This document shows, piece after piece, positions 11,231 to 20,538 of a stretch of 32,222 bases of DNA. Both the position numbers and the translations under genes were made by a program. The first letter of the stretch is position 1; each line of letters starts with the position of its first letter. A model generated the notes under the pieces. That model saw only the letters and a list, made by a program, of their open reading frames with translations. It had not been told where the DNA came from and made no database searches. This DNA comes from Porphyra umbilicalis (Eukaryota > Rhodophyta > Bangiophyceae > Bangiales > Bangiaceae): NCBI GenBank assembly GCA_002049455.2, contig KV919280.1, positions 1 through 32,222 on the forward strand. The letters are read 5' to 3'.

Positions 11231-11992
11231 ATGCCGCCCAAGAAGAGCAAGAAGAATGTTGAGAAGGACCGCGCCAAAACGGTCGAGGACAAGACGTTTG
11301 GCCTCAAGAACAAGAACAAGTCCAAGAAGGTCCAGCAGTTTGTGCAGCGTGTCGAGAAGCAGGCGACGGACCAGGCCAACAACAAGCGGAGCGCTGGGGG
11401 CGGCGGCTCAGCACACGAAGCCGGAGGGACGGGCGGCAAGCTGACCAAGAAGCAGATGCTCGCCGCCCGCATGGAGGAGCTGAGCCTCTTTGCGCAGCCG
11501 GTTGTCGACAAGCCCAAAAAGGCCGACGAAGAGGCCGCTGCTCGCAAGAAGGCGGAGGAGGAGGCGGAGCTCGAGCGCCTCCGCATCCTCTCGCTGCCCG
11601 TGGAGGACCAAATCGAGACGGAGCGAGCCAAACTCAAGACCCGCACCCCCGTGACCATTGACGCCTTCCTCGCGTGGCGGACGACCAAGCGGGCGGAGCG
11701 GGCGGCGCGGGAGAAGGTGGCCGCGGCGGAGCGGCTCAAGGGGCTCTCCAAGGCGGAGCGCTCTCGGGGGGGGGGGCTGACGGGCCGGGAGCTCTTCACC
11801 GCGCACCAGGAGCTGTTTGAAGACGATGAGGAGGCGGACCAGGAAGTGTACGTGCCACGGGAGACCGTGTCAGATTCGGAGGAGGAGGAGGGGGCGGAGG
11901 CAGGGGCAGGGGAGGGAGGGAGTGGGGAGGGGAAGGACGATGGGGACGACTCCGACGCCGAAGGCGCTGGCGACGCGAGCCTGTTCAGTTGA
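11231..11992 (+). CDS. DFRP1/Tma46 (ZC3H15) homologue lacking CCCH zinc fingers
   Basis: DFRP1 (ZC3H15 in animals, Tma46 in yeast) binds and stabilises the GTPase DRG1 and associates with ribosomes. This uninterrupted 253-residue frame starts at a textbook Kozak ATG. Residues 18-40 (VEDKTFGLKNKNKSKK) are the family's amino-terminal signature. Residues 84-95 (LSLFAQPVVDKP) match the block just before the first zinc finger in known members. Residues 123-210 match the DRG-binding region: VEDQIETERAKL, TIDAFLAWRTTKRAER, GLTGRELF, then FEDDEEAD. The tail from 213 is acidic and ends SLFS. In known members two C3H1 fingers lie between the PVV block and the DRG-binding region, and the protein is about 350-430 residues long. 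Here that interval is about 25 residues of a Lys/Glu/Ala helix (KADEEAAARKKAEEEAELE) with no cysteine. There is no sign of an intron or frameshift at the gap, so the loss appears genuine at the genomic level. Confidence 0.85.
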   Translation: MPPKKSKKNVEKDRAKTVEDKTFGLKNKNKSKKVQQFVQRVEKQATDQANNKRSAGGGGSAHEAGGTGGKLTKKQMLAARMEELSLFAQPVVDKPKKADEEAAARKKAEEEAELERLRILSLPVEDQIETERAKLKTRTPVTIDAFLAWRTTKRAERAAREKVAAAERLKGLSKAERSRGGGLTGRELFTAHQELFEDDEEADQEVYVPRETVSDSEEEEGAEAGAGEGGSGEGKDDGDDSDAEGAGDASLFS

Positions 11993-12467
11993 GGCGCCGT
12001 TTGCCGGTGGGTGGGGGCTAGGGGGGTGCGAGCTGCCGCTGGCTGCACCTTGTGCTGTTTTTCTCCCTGTTCGTTTGTCCGCTCTTCCTTTCGTTGCCTC
12101 TTGTGTCGCCTCACGATGTTTCGGTTTTTCTGGGACCTGCCGCGCCCCGCGATTGCCGGCAGTTTCTTCCGCCCCCGACCGTGTTGTCGCCGACCATGCG
12201 CGGTTCCACCTGCTCCCCCACGCGCGCCGGCGCGTGCGGGGCCCAGCTCTCCACCCCCTCGTAGCTCGCACAAGCCCCATTCCTGCGCGCCCGCCATCGA
12301 CGCGTTGCCGCCGCCGGCCACACCCGAGCGCGCCCACCCCGCCTCTGTTCGCGGGGCATACGCGCACGCAGCCGGTGTGGATGTGGACCTGAGATATAGA
12401 TCCCGCCGGGGAGCCCGCGCGTATCGGCCCCTTCGGTGGCCGCGGCGCCTGCCGTCGCCTGCCCCTG

Positions 12468-12515
12468 CGGCGTACGGCGGACACGCGGGCCGGCCCGCGT
12501 GTCCGCCGTACGCCG
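12468..12515. repeat. perfect 48-bp palindrome
   Basis: Two 24-base arms meet without a spacer between 12491 and 12492 and are exact reverse complements; the left arm starts CGGCGTACGGCGGACACG. The symmetry stops abruptly at the next base on each side. It could extrude as a cruciform or fold as an RNA hairpin in either transcript. Confidence 0.95.
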
Positions 12516-12557
12516 AGCGCGGCCGGCCGCGCTGGCGCGCAACGCGTGCCCCGCGAG

Positions 12558-12576
12558 CCCGACGTGCCACGTCGGG
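12558..12576. repeat. 19-bp palindrome
   Basis: CCCGACGTG and CACGTCGGG flank a central C as exact reverse complements. It lies 42 bases right of the 48-bp palindrome. The core ACGTG/CACGT resembles bZIP G-box half-sites, which could be coincidental in such GC-rich DNA. Confidence 0.8.
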
Positions 12577-14113
12577 TGCTTGCGACACACGTGGCGCGGC
12601 GGCCCACATGTGGGAGATAGTCCGCCCGACGTGGCGCGTCTCTTGCCGCGCCTGCGTCTGCCGACGGAGCGATTGCGCGTCCATCACTGGAAGCGCGTCC
12701 GCGAAAACACCCTGGACTGGCCAAACGAAAAATTGTTTTCATACGACGCAATGATAGATAGACAAGTCGAGCAGAGAACAGGCGACCGTCCGAAACACGG
12801 GGATGCGTTTGGGCCGCGCTAGGCGGCGTGACGCGGCAGGACGCGGCGGACGAGCCGTATCGGCAGTACTCGATCCCGCTGGCGTCGACACGACGGCGGT
12901 ACGCCGTCGGCGGGGCATGGCATGCCAGCAGACGGGTCGCGCAACGCGCGGCGGCAGCGTGCGCGGTGGCGGTGGGCGTGATCCGCGGCACGCCTCGGCC
13001 CTACGCCAAGGGAGGGGGTCTGGTTGAACTGAAGCGTCGTTGAACGTCAAGGGATGGATGGAACAACCTGACGTGCATAGGCATATCCCGCAAGACCAGA
13101 GCGGGTGGATGAGCAAAGGTAACCGTATCGAGTACTTTTGCTTGCACACTCTGCTCAAGCGCCACCAAGCGCCCGAGCCTCCACCAACCGCAAATCTGGC
13201 CGGCTCCCGCAGCTCCCCCACCCGCCCGCGGCGTGTGCGACGCGGCGCCACACGGTTGGCAGTGGGCGGCGCATCGCCCGCGCATCGCCGCGGCCCGCCC
13301 GCGACGGCCAGTTTTGCACGACCGCCGCGGCCCCCCCGTCCCGCGGCATGGTGCTCCTACCCCCGGTACGGGGATCAGTGCTGCGCGCGCGGGGGCGGTG
13401 GGCGTGATCCGGGGCACGCGTCGGCCCGCCGCCACGGGTGGGCGTCTCGTTGCATGCACGCGTCGTGGCCCGTTTTGCGGCGCGCCCAGCGGCCGCCCCG
13501 CCGGGGGCGCGGGCCCCCGCTTCCGCCCCGCGTCCCGCACAACCCAAGACCCCCACGGGCGCAGGCGGCGGGCGACCGCGTCGGCCGTTGCTCCGCTCCG
13601 CTCGTCGGCAACGCCGCTCAGCCGACGGGAGGAGCGGCGGGGTGACCCCGCCACCGCCCGCGTGACGGCGCCGGTCGGCGCACGACGCACCCACCCGCCG
13701 CCGACCAATGCGCGGGCGCCGTCGGCCACACGCCGCCCCGCCACGGTCCACGGCCGGGCGGCGGTGGGGTCCCCCGTCATTGGCGGCCCCGTCGGCCCCG
13801 ACCGCGGCGGCCGCCGCGCTGCCGCGGCGGTCGGTGCTGCGCGCCGCGCGCCGCGGCGGGTGCTGCGCGGCGCGCGCCGCGGCGGCGGCACCCCCGCTGC
13901 GACGGGCGCGCCCCGCGGGGCGCTTCCGGCCGTGTCGGCCCCGTCACGCGCGCTTTGACGGCGCCTCTGCCGCGGGGGGCCGTCCCCTCGGTCGCGCCCC
14001 AACACGGCCGTCGCTGTCGCGGGGCGGGGTCCACAATCCCCCCCCCCGCCCCCCGCCGCCAGCGCCGGCGCAGTCACCCCCGTAGCCGCCCCGCGCTGTT
14101 CCCCCCCCGTCGC

Positions 14114-16087
14114 TCAGTCGCCAACGTCGTGGAAGAGGGCGGCAAAGGCGCCAATCGCCGCCGCCGACGGCGCGTCGGCCTCGTCGGCCGCCGCCGCCCG
14201 CCCGCCGCCCGCCGCATTGGCGGCGGCGGCGGCGGCGGCGCATTCCCCCCCCCCCCCGCCCCCCCCGGTCGGTTGCACGCAGAGACGCTCGAGCCGCCGA
14301 CCGAGGCGGTACTCCCGCCGGCGCCCTCCCCCTCCCCCTCCCCCTCCGCGTCGGCGGCGGCGGCGGCGGCGGTGCCCACCGCCGCGAGCGCCACCGCGTC
14401 CCGCACGAGCGGCGTGGCGACGAGCGCGACGGCCGCAAAGGCCGCCTCGACGCCGCCCAAGTCGGGCGGCGCATCCAGCTCTGCCCGAGGGGGGCCGACC
14501 GGCCCCCCCCCCCCCCCGCCCCCCAGTCTGTCCCCCGCCGCCCCGCCCCCCCCCCCCCGGCACGCCAAAGATGCGGAGGACGGCGGCGGCGGGCGCCACA
14601 CCTTCGGCCCCATACTGCCCCGTCTCCCCCGCAAACGTCGTGGTCGTCAGCGCGCCGGCCATGGCGTGGCGAAAGACGCCCCGCACGTTGGCGGCGAGGG
14701 AGGCGGCAAAGCCCGAAAAATCAATGACGCTCGTGCGCGGGCGCGCGGCGGGCGCGGCGGACGCGGCGGGGGCGGGGGCGGGCGGGGGGCGGCGCACGCG
14801 CACGGGCGCGGGCGTTTGGGGGGGGGCGACGGGGCTGCCGCCGCACGAGGTAGGTGCGCCCCGAGGGCGCGTCGCCGACGGAGAGCGTCGTGGTGACGGT
14901 CGACGCCGTCGACGCGGCGACGCACCGCGGGGGGGGGCCGGTCGGCACCGTCGTGCCGGGCGACGGCGGCCCCCCGAGGTGGCCGCTCGGCGGGTCAGAC
15001 GACGCAGAGACGCACGCGCCCCAGCTGTCGTTGTCCGCCGACGAGGGTGGGGAGGGCGTCAAGGACGGGGGCGGTCCCGCCGCGCGCCCCGCCTCGTCGA
15101 GCCAGTCGCCCTCGCGGACGTCCCACCCGTCGTCCACACACCCGCCGCCCGCCGTGGCAGACCCGCACCCGTGCTTGCCCCACCCAGGGGCGGCGGCGGG
15201 CGCCCCCCCCCACGGTTCGTCCGCGGCGCCCCCCGGCCCCAGCGGCAGCCGCTCGTCGTTCATGACCACGTGGTTGGCAACGCCGCCGACGGCCAGCTCG
15301 GCGCCCGGCAGGTACATGGTCACCGCCCGCGAGCGGCCGCCGCGGCGGCCCCGTGCCGGCGCGCCCGACGCGGCGTCGTCGTCCCCCCCCCCCACGTCAA
15401 AGGCGTAGGCCATCCACGTCGGCATGCCGCCGAGGGTGCACCGCAACAGCAGATTGCGCGCCTCCTCGTCGTACACAAAGCGGCCGCCCGTGGCGACAGA
15501 GCCCGCGGGGGGGGCGTCGAGGGCGACGGGGGGGGTGCCGGGCGGGCCCGCGGGCAGGCAAAAGTGGCGCGTAAAGGTGCTCACGTGGCCGACCGTGCGC
15601 CCATTGATCGAGGCGTAGGGGATGAGCTGCGCCGCGCCGTCGGGCAACGCGTGGTCGCACACAGCGGGGGCAAGGAAGGGCCACGAGGAGAGGCGAGCAC
15701 AACGCGGGAAAGCCACGACACCGTCCACCCTGGCCACGTTAGCGTTGTGTTCCAAGCGACGACGCACGTCGCCGAGGGCAAACCAACCGTCCGCTACCGC
15801 CGCTCCGCGGTCAGAGGCCGACGGCGTGCCGTCCGCGGGTGCCCACGTACCAAGTGCGAGAGGTCAACGCTCATGGCCTCCCCCGGGAGGCCCGGCGGCG
15901 GCGGCAGGTACCCCCCCCCGGGGCAGAGGGTGGCGAGCGTCGCGACGCCCCCCAGCTCCCGCGTCGTCCACACGGCCGCCGCGTGGAAGGCGGCGGGGGA
16001 GAGGCCGCCCTCGACGGCGCCGGGGAGGGCGAGCAGGAACGCCCGCTCGTTGGGGGAGAGCGCCGCAAAGAGGGCACCGGTGGACAT
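14114..16087 (-). CDS. unrecognised protein of about 640 residues (inferred splice or frame changes)
   Basis: I do not recognise this protein. The start at 16087 (GTCACCATGTCC) begins MSTGALFAALSPNERAFLLA. The first 79 codons end at a GTACGT at 15850-15845. Just beyond it another frame carries ADGWFALGDVRRRLEHNANV and continues through conserved-looking stretches (QLIPYASINGRTVGHVSTF, GGRFVYDEEARNLLLRC, MPTWMAYAFDV, ELAVGGVANHVVMNDERLP) to about 14830. Coding character then passes to a second frame (RTSVIDFSGFAASLAANVRG, AGALTTTTFAGETGQYGAEG). After C runs at 14546-14558 and 14503-14517 it passes to a third (DLGGVEAAFAAVALVATPLV), and after the C13 run at 14245-14257 back to the second (AIGAFAALFHDVGD, stop at 14114). 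Third positions are almost all G or C throughout. No catalytic motif or signal peptide is evident. Joining these segments is an inference; the region is coding with good confidence, but exact junctions are not known. Confidence 0.55.
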
Positions 16088-17030
16088 GGTGACGGCCCAG
16101 TGCCCGCCGGGGCGCGCGTGGGCCAAGCTGCCGCACGGCGGCGGCGCGGGGCGCAAGCACGCTGCTGACGCGACCGCCCCCGTCGAGACCCCCCGGGACG
16201 GAAGAGAGTGAACAGTGGGGTGGAGACAAGGGAAGGGCGACCTATGAAAAGGGGCACTGAGCGCACCACTGCTTGCGCACAACGTCCGTTTCTCTCGGAA
16301 CGGGGCGAGGAGCAAGCGGCACCCAATGGTTCCCCTGTTTGGAGGGCGGTGTGCGCAGCGCTGGGGACAACGACGCGGTCACCTTCTTTCATGACGTCGG
16401 CCGGCGCGAGGGCGTCCGCTGTGGTGACCTGGCACCTCCGGCTATAAAAAAGGGTGGAATGGGGGAACCAACAGGAAATGGATGTCGCTGCTGGGGGGTT
16501 GGGTGACGACGCAAGGTGGCCTGTCGCCAGATCTGGCTCCGTGCTTGACACCGAGCGCCTGAAAATCCTTCTCGACCACCTGAATGATGAGGTGCAACGT
16601 GCTGAAATGTGGGTGGTTGACAAGTTATTCACTGCATGGCGACCCCGCTGTGGCGGCCTCTCTGAGCGGGATGCGGAGCCAGCAAGATTCAGCCGTGGAT
16701 GTTGACGCGAGCGCGCTTCTACATGGTCGACGGCAGCGGCTGACGACTGTGCCCTGGTGGAGAGGTGTTGCTTCCTCCGCATTTTGCCGTCGCGGCAGCT
16801 GACGCCTGGCTGAGGTTCACTACACAGAAGATAAGGACGGAGCCCGACGTATACACTGTATTGTGCCTGGCTGAGCGTTGGAGCTGGGACCTCAATTCCA
16901 GGCAGTAGCACACCAACCTTCGCTTCTTGAAGCTGCACTGTCCTGTGTCGCTGCTTTTTAGACGTATACGAATGACCGTAGCTATGCTGCCTGTCCCTTT
17001 TTCTAATGCCTGTGGTTTGTCGTATCTCGA
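16088..17030. other. intergenic region of lower GC
   Basis: The left part, up to about 16320, is the probable 5' leader of the minus-strand gene; an in-frame upstream ATG at 16315 exists but has the weaker context. No supported gene in the rest; short open frames only. Confidence 0.4.
16443..16451 (+). promoter_or_regulatory. TATA-like sequence
   Basis: TATAAAAAA in a GC-rich setting reads as a TATA box for plus-strand transcription. No convincing coding region follows within the next kilobase, so its use is unproven. Confidence 0.2.
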
Positions 17031-17162
17031 CAGCCCTCCTCTCAAAAACTCCGCACTCTAACTGTTGCGAAAGATTTCCAAAGCGTCCTCTACGACCCCG
17101 CAGCGGCCAACTCGGAACACTTCCGCCGATGTTGGAGTGCGGGATTGTTTAGAGAACGGCTG
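17031..17162. mobile_element. diverged MITE copy (mariner-like termini)
   Basis: The sequence begins CAGCCCTCCTCTCAAAAACT and ends in GAGAACGGCTG. The ends are imperfect inverted repeats related to the element at 28493-28630. Inside, CTCTACGACCCCGCAG matches the centre of that copy, as does GGAGTGCGGGAT near the right end. It is the oldest-looking of the copies, and its flanking TA dinucleotides have decayed. Confidence 0.75.
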
Positions 17163-18858
17163 TGTGTTCCCTCTTGTACACAGGTCCAGGAAGGAGGACA
17201 TTGCATGCGTCTGATGTGGGTGGCTGCCACGCGCCGTACTGCGAAAAGGGGGGCGTGTTGGCGCCATTTGTGGCAAAGGTGACGTAAATGTATGGAACGT
17301 CATCCAGTCTCCAGGCACCGTTGCGGCCGTTGACTGGTTCCACGTTGCGACTTTGAGCAAAATAAAAGTACTTTCCGCACAATATGAAAAGTTCCTGACA
17401 CGTTTTCGAGCTGGCCAATGGTCAGCTGCGCTTGAAGCGAAGACCGAATGGGAAGCTGCCACTGTTGGCGCCAACCAGAAGTGTCGGAATTATGGTCCTG
17501 ACCAAGCCATATATGTAGCCTGACGTATCAGCCAATCTTCTGGTGGATGCAACGAGCCGTTGTCCCGTGGCTCGCCATTGTTGCGTGTCCGTGCTTCCAC
17601 CACGACGGCTGCGTGGCGGGGCCCGCTTGCGCAACCAACGGGCCAAAAGTCCGGCCCAGCCGTGATGAGAGTGGGCAGGACCGAGAGGGCGCTAACAGAC
17701 CGGTCATGTGATCGTCAGGGTGCCAGGCTGCAAAAAATGCTGGAGTGTTAGAATAATTGTGATAAAACGTCAGCTGTATGTTGTACTTGTCATAATTGAG
17801 AGTCGTGGATAAATAAATAGAGAAGTCAGTACGCGAGTGAGTCAGCGAATTAGGCATGCGCGATCTGGGGGCAATGCGCACCAGTCGGATCTCCCCGGGA
17901 ATGGACCGCCGCTCGTCGTCGGCCGTGTAGGGGTAGTAGAGCCCGATTCGAAGGGTGGCGTGTTCACAAGGCCCGCAATGATGCATCTGAAGGCGTGGGA
18001 GACCCGCCCCCGCCGTCGCCGCCGCCGCCGCCGCCGTGGCTGCCCCCGTCGCCGCCGTCGCCGCCGTCGCTGCCGCCGCCATCCCTGTCGCTGCCGCCGC
18101 CGCCGCCGCCACCGCCGCCGCCGCCGCCCGCCGACGTGGCCCGTGCGGCGGCCGGCGGCGGGAAGGCTCAACCAGGAAAAAAACGTAGAGCATGAAAGAA
18201 CAGGTAATCAGCATGCCACACATATACTGAGCGTACGTGACTGACTGACTATACGTCGCAAAAGACCACCGTCAAGAAAAATCGAAATCGCCCGACGGTG
18301 CCGCTGACAAGGTCATCCCCTACGTCGTTTGGAGTGTCACAGTGACGCGTATGTCTTCTTTTTTGATATGCGGTCTGTCCGTTGCCAAAAACCTGCGCCA
18401 GCTGCAACATGCATCGGACCCTGCACGTCGCCTAATTTAGGAGGCAGTCTCACGAAGCGGGGTTCGAGGCCCAAGAGAAGGACGAGCGAGTCGCCGCGGC
18501 GTCATGGACGTCGATATTCGAGCCACGAGCTGCCTGTGGCTTTGTGATCGTCAAGAGGGGATGGGGTTTCCGCGCGCTGGCAGCGGCGGCAGGGGCACCG
18601 AAAGGAGCACGGAGAGGAAGACGTGACCATCCATTCAAGCGGACGCAACGACAGGAGAGACCGGACACGCAGGCATCACGCTCACGGAGGGCGACTGAAT
18701 ACGTTCGAGACCCCGCCCCTCGCGCCTCAGACGAATCACAAATAGCGGCAGCTGCTCCCATCTCGCCCGCCGAGCAGACACAAAAAAAACACACGAACGC
18801 CTCAACAACGCCAACGGCGCCAGCGCCGGCCTTCCTCCCTCCCCCCTTCCCACCTCCA
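17163..18858. other. intergenic region with a CCG-repeat tract
   Basis: A minus-strand open frame at 17528-18223 (231 codons) starts with a hydrophobic MCGMLITCSFMLYVFFLVE, followed by a poly-Ala stretch that comes from the CCG repeat. Its carboxy half has mixed composition unlike the neighbouring genes. It could be a small secreted or membrane protein, but there is no homology to support it. The right end is the 3' region of the C2H2 gene. Confidence 0.35.
18010..18129. repeat. CCG/GTC trinucleotide repeat tract
   Basis: About 120 bases of CCG triplets interrupted by GTC and CTG triplets. Such tracts vary in length by replication slippage. Confidence 0.8.
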
Positions 18859-20538
18859 TCACGCCCCTTGTTGGACCTCCGCCGGTCCCGGCGCCGCCGC
18901 CGGCACCTCCCCCGCCGCCGGCGCCTCCCCCGCCGCCGGCGCCTCGCCCGCCCCCGCTGCACCCTCTGCCGCCACCGGCGCCGCCGCCGCCGCCCCCTCT
19001 GCGGTCACCTCTTCCACCCCCGCTGCCACACCCGCCGCCTTCTCCGCCGACGGGACCGTCTGGGACCCCCCGTGCACCTTGATAAGGTGCTGCCGCAGCC
19101 GGTACGCGCGTGCAAACCGCCACGCGCACTTTGGGCAGCCGTGCGGGCGCAAATTTTCGTGCACCGCCCGGATGTGGCGCGTCAGCCCCGCATCTTGGGT
19201 GAAGGATTTGCCACAGCGGGGGCACGTGTGGCCCGGGAAGGCGGTGGGGGGGATGAGCGTGCCGCCGGGCATGACGACCGTCGACGTGCCGCCGGCAGTG
19301 ACGACCCTGCCGCCGGCAGCGCCGCCCGCATGCGACGGCTTGGGCGCAAACACCGGCGGCGGGCGCGAGACGGCGGCGGCGACGGTCGCGGGACCGATAG
19401 CCGTAGTACGGCCTTGCTCGTACGGCGCATACTCACCGTCGACGTAGGCACTCTCCTCTTCGCCGTACACGTCTTGATCGTCATTGTACCCGCCATCGGC
19501 ACCAAGGCCGTCTTCATACGCCTCCTCTTCGTCATACGCGTCCGCCTCCTCATCGGCGGCGTAAGCCTCGTCCTCGTCCGCCCCTTGGTACGCGTTCTCG
19601 TAATAGGTGCCGCCACCGACGGGACCGGGGTGGCTGTTGTCCACCTCCATGCCAACGCCCAGCGCGCCGGCGGCACGGTAGGCGCCCGGCACGCCCCCAC
19701 CACTGCTGTCGGCCGTGCTTTCCCCGCCGTCGCCAGCCACGGCCGGGAGGTACACTCCCCCATAGGCAGGCAGTGTCCCCGCCGCCCCGTTTATCGACGC
19801 GGCGGCCGCCGTCACCGCCGCTGCAGGCGTCCGCGCCGACAGCGACCGCTGACGCTTGCGGGCTGAGGGGGACCCCGCTGACGAAGGACCACGTTTGAAG
19901 GGGCGACTGGCACCACGGCCGCCACCACCACGTTCCGCAGTGACGGACAGGGGCGGGCCACCGCTCCCAATGGCCGCCGGCAACCGCACCACCAAGTCGT
20001 CGGCCGTCCCCTCCGACTCGGTGGAGATGGCGCCCGCGTCCAGTGCCGCAACGACAACGACGCCGGCGCGCCCGCCGACACGGGCCGCGGCGGGTGACCC
20101 AGCGACAGGCGCATCGACGGCAGGCGCATCGCTGGCAGGCGCTCTTGACGGAGGCGCACTTGCAGCAGGCACACCGCCGGCAGGCGCTCTTGACGGAGGC
20201 GCACTTGCAGCAGGCGCACCGCCGGCAGGCGCTCTTGACGGAGGCGCACTTGCAGCAGGCGCACCGCCGGCAGGCGCTCTTGACGGAGGCGCACTTGCAG
20301 CAGGCGCACCGCCGGCAGGCGCTCTTGACGGAGGCGCACTTGCAGCAGGCGCACCGCCGGCAGGCGCTCTTGACGGAGGCGCACTTGCAGCAGGCGCACC
20401 GCCGGCAGGCGCTCTGGAGGGAGGCGCACTTGCAGCAGGCGCACCGGCAGAGGCCGCAGGCGCATCACCCCCCCCCCCCTCCCCCGGCGGGTGGCGGGGG
20501 AGGAGCGCTTTGCGGCGGAACCACGCCCCCCCCCCCAC
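18859..20538 (-). CDS. C2H2 zinc-finger protein, carboxy-terminal part
   Basis: This open frame of 559 codons encodes a likely nuclear DNA-binding protein. Two adjacent C2H2 fingers lie at about 19235-19076: CPRCGKSFTQDAGLTRHIRAVH and CPKC...HLIKVH, both C-x2-C-x12-H-x4-H. Before them is an acidic, Tyr-rich segment (ADEDEAYAADEEADAYDEEE) of the kind found in activation domains. Further upstream is a basic stretch (SARKRQRSLSART) that may be a nuclear localisation signal, then seven 15-residue repeats (APPSRAPAGGAPAAS). The tail after the fingers is Ala/Glu/Pro-rich and ends VQQGA. The first codons of this frame are probably not the true start. The upstream frame that ends at 20465 is also coding-like, and the two meet at a 12-base C run (20468-20479), so one larger protein is likely. 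Targets and function are unknown. Confidence 0.8.
   Translation of the reverse strand: MGGGAWFRRKALLPRHPPGEGGGGDAPAASAGAPAASAPPSRAPAGGAPAASAPPSRAPAGGAPAASAPPSRAPAGGAPAASAPPSRAPAGGAPAASAPPSRAPAGGAPAASAPPSRAPAGGVPAASAPPSRAPASDAPAVDAPVAGSPAAARVGGRAGVVVVAALDAGAISTESEGTADDLVVRLPAAIGSGGPPLSVTAERGGGGRGASRPFKRGPSSAGSPSARKRQRSLSARTPAAAVTAAAASINGAAGTLPAYGGVYLPAVAGDGGESTADSSGGGVPGAYRAAGALGVGMEVDNSHPGPVGGGTYYENAYQGADEDEAYAADEEADAYDEEEAYEDGLGADGGYNDDQDVYGEEESAYVDGEYAPYEQGRTTAIGPATVAAAVSRPPPVFAPKPSHAGGAAGGRVVTAGGTSTVVMPGGTLIPPTAFPGHTCPRCGKSFTQDAGLTRHIRAVHENLRPHGCPKCAWRFARAYRLRQHLIKVHGGSQTVPSAEKAAGVAAGVEEVTAEGAAAAAPVAAEGAAGAGEAPAAGEAPAAGEVPAAAPGPAEVQQGA
20126..20460. repeat. 45-bp tandem repeat, seven copies
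   Basis: Starts of the GCTCTTGACGGAGGCGCAC unit fall at 20141, 20186, 20231, 20276, 20321 and 20366. A seventh variant (GCTCTGGAGG) is at 20411. The period is exactly 45 bases, so each unit is 15 residues in the minus-strand zinc-finger frame. Copies are nearly identical in DNA, which points to recent expansion or homogenisation. Confidence 0.97.

Larger units (their letters stand above)
11993..14113. other. GC-rich spacer with palindromes, no supported gene
   Basis: This stretch holds the 3' regions of DFRP1 (+) and of the unrecognised minus-strand gene that ends at 14114. Long open frames exist on both strands (for example 12011-12754 and 13001-14077). They are Arg/Pro/Ala-rich and overlap in several frames, so I treat them as composition shadows. 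A segment at 12961-13000 recurs with few changes at 13388-13428. Confidence 0.45.

Noticed and set aside
11164..12687. Minus-strand open frame of 507 codons
   Set aside because: It is antisense to the DFRP1 homologue and consists largely of Ser/Arg/Ala runs that mirror its Glu/Lys codons.
14217..16211. Plus-strand open frame of 664 codons
   Set aside because: It is antisense to the minus-strand region with coding-like motifs, is Arg/Pro/Gly-rich, and has no domain; GC-rich DNA leaves such frames open.
18455..18475. GGTTCGAGGCC considered as a tRNA T-loop
   Set aside because: No matching anticodon arm, D-arm or acceptor stem is found around it.
20126..20460. Regular repeats considered as a CRISPR array
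   Set aside because: The units are contiguous 45-bp copies without unique spacers, inside a eukaryotic coding frame.
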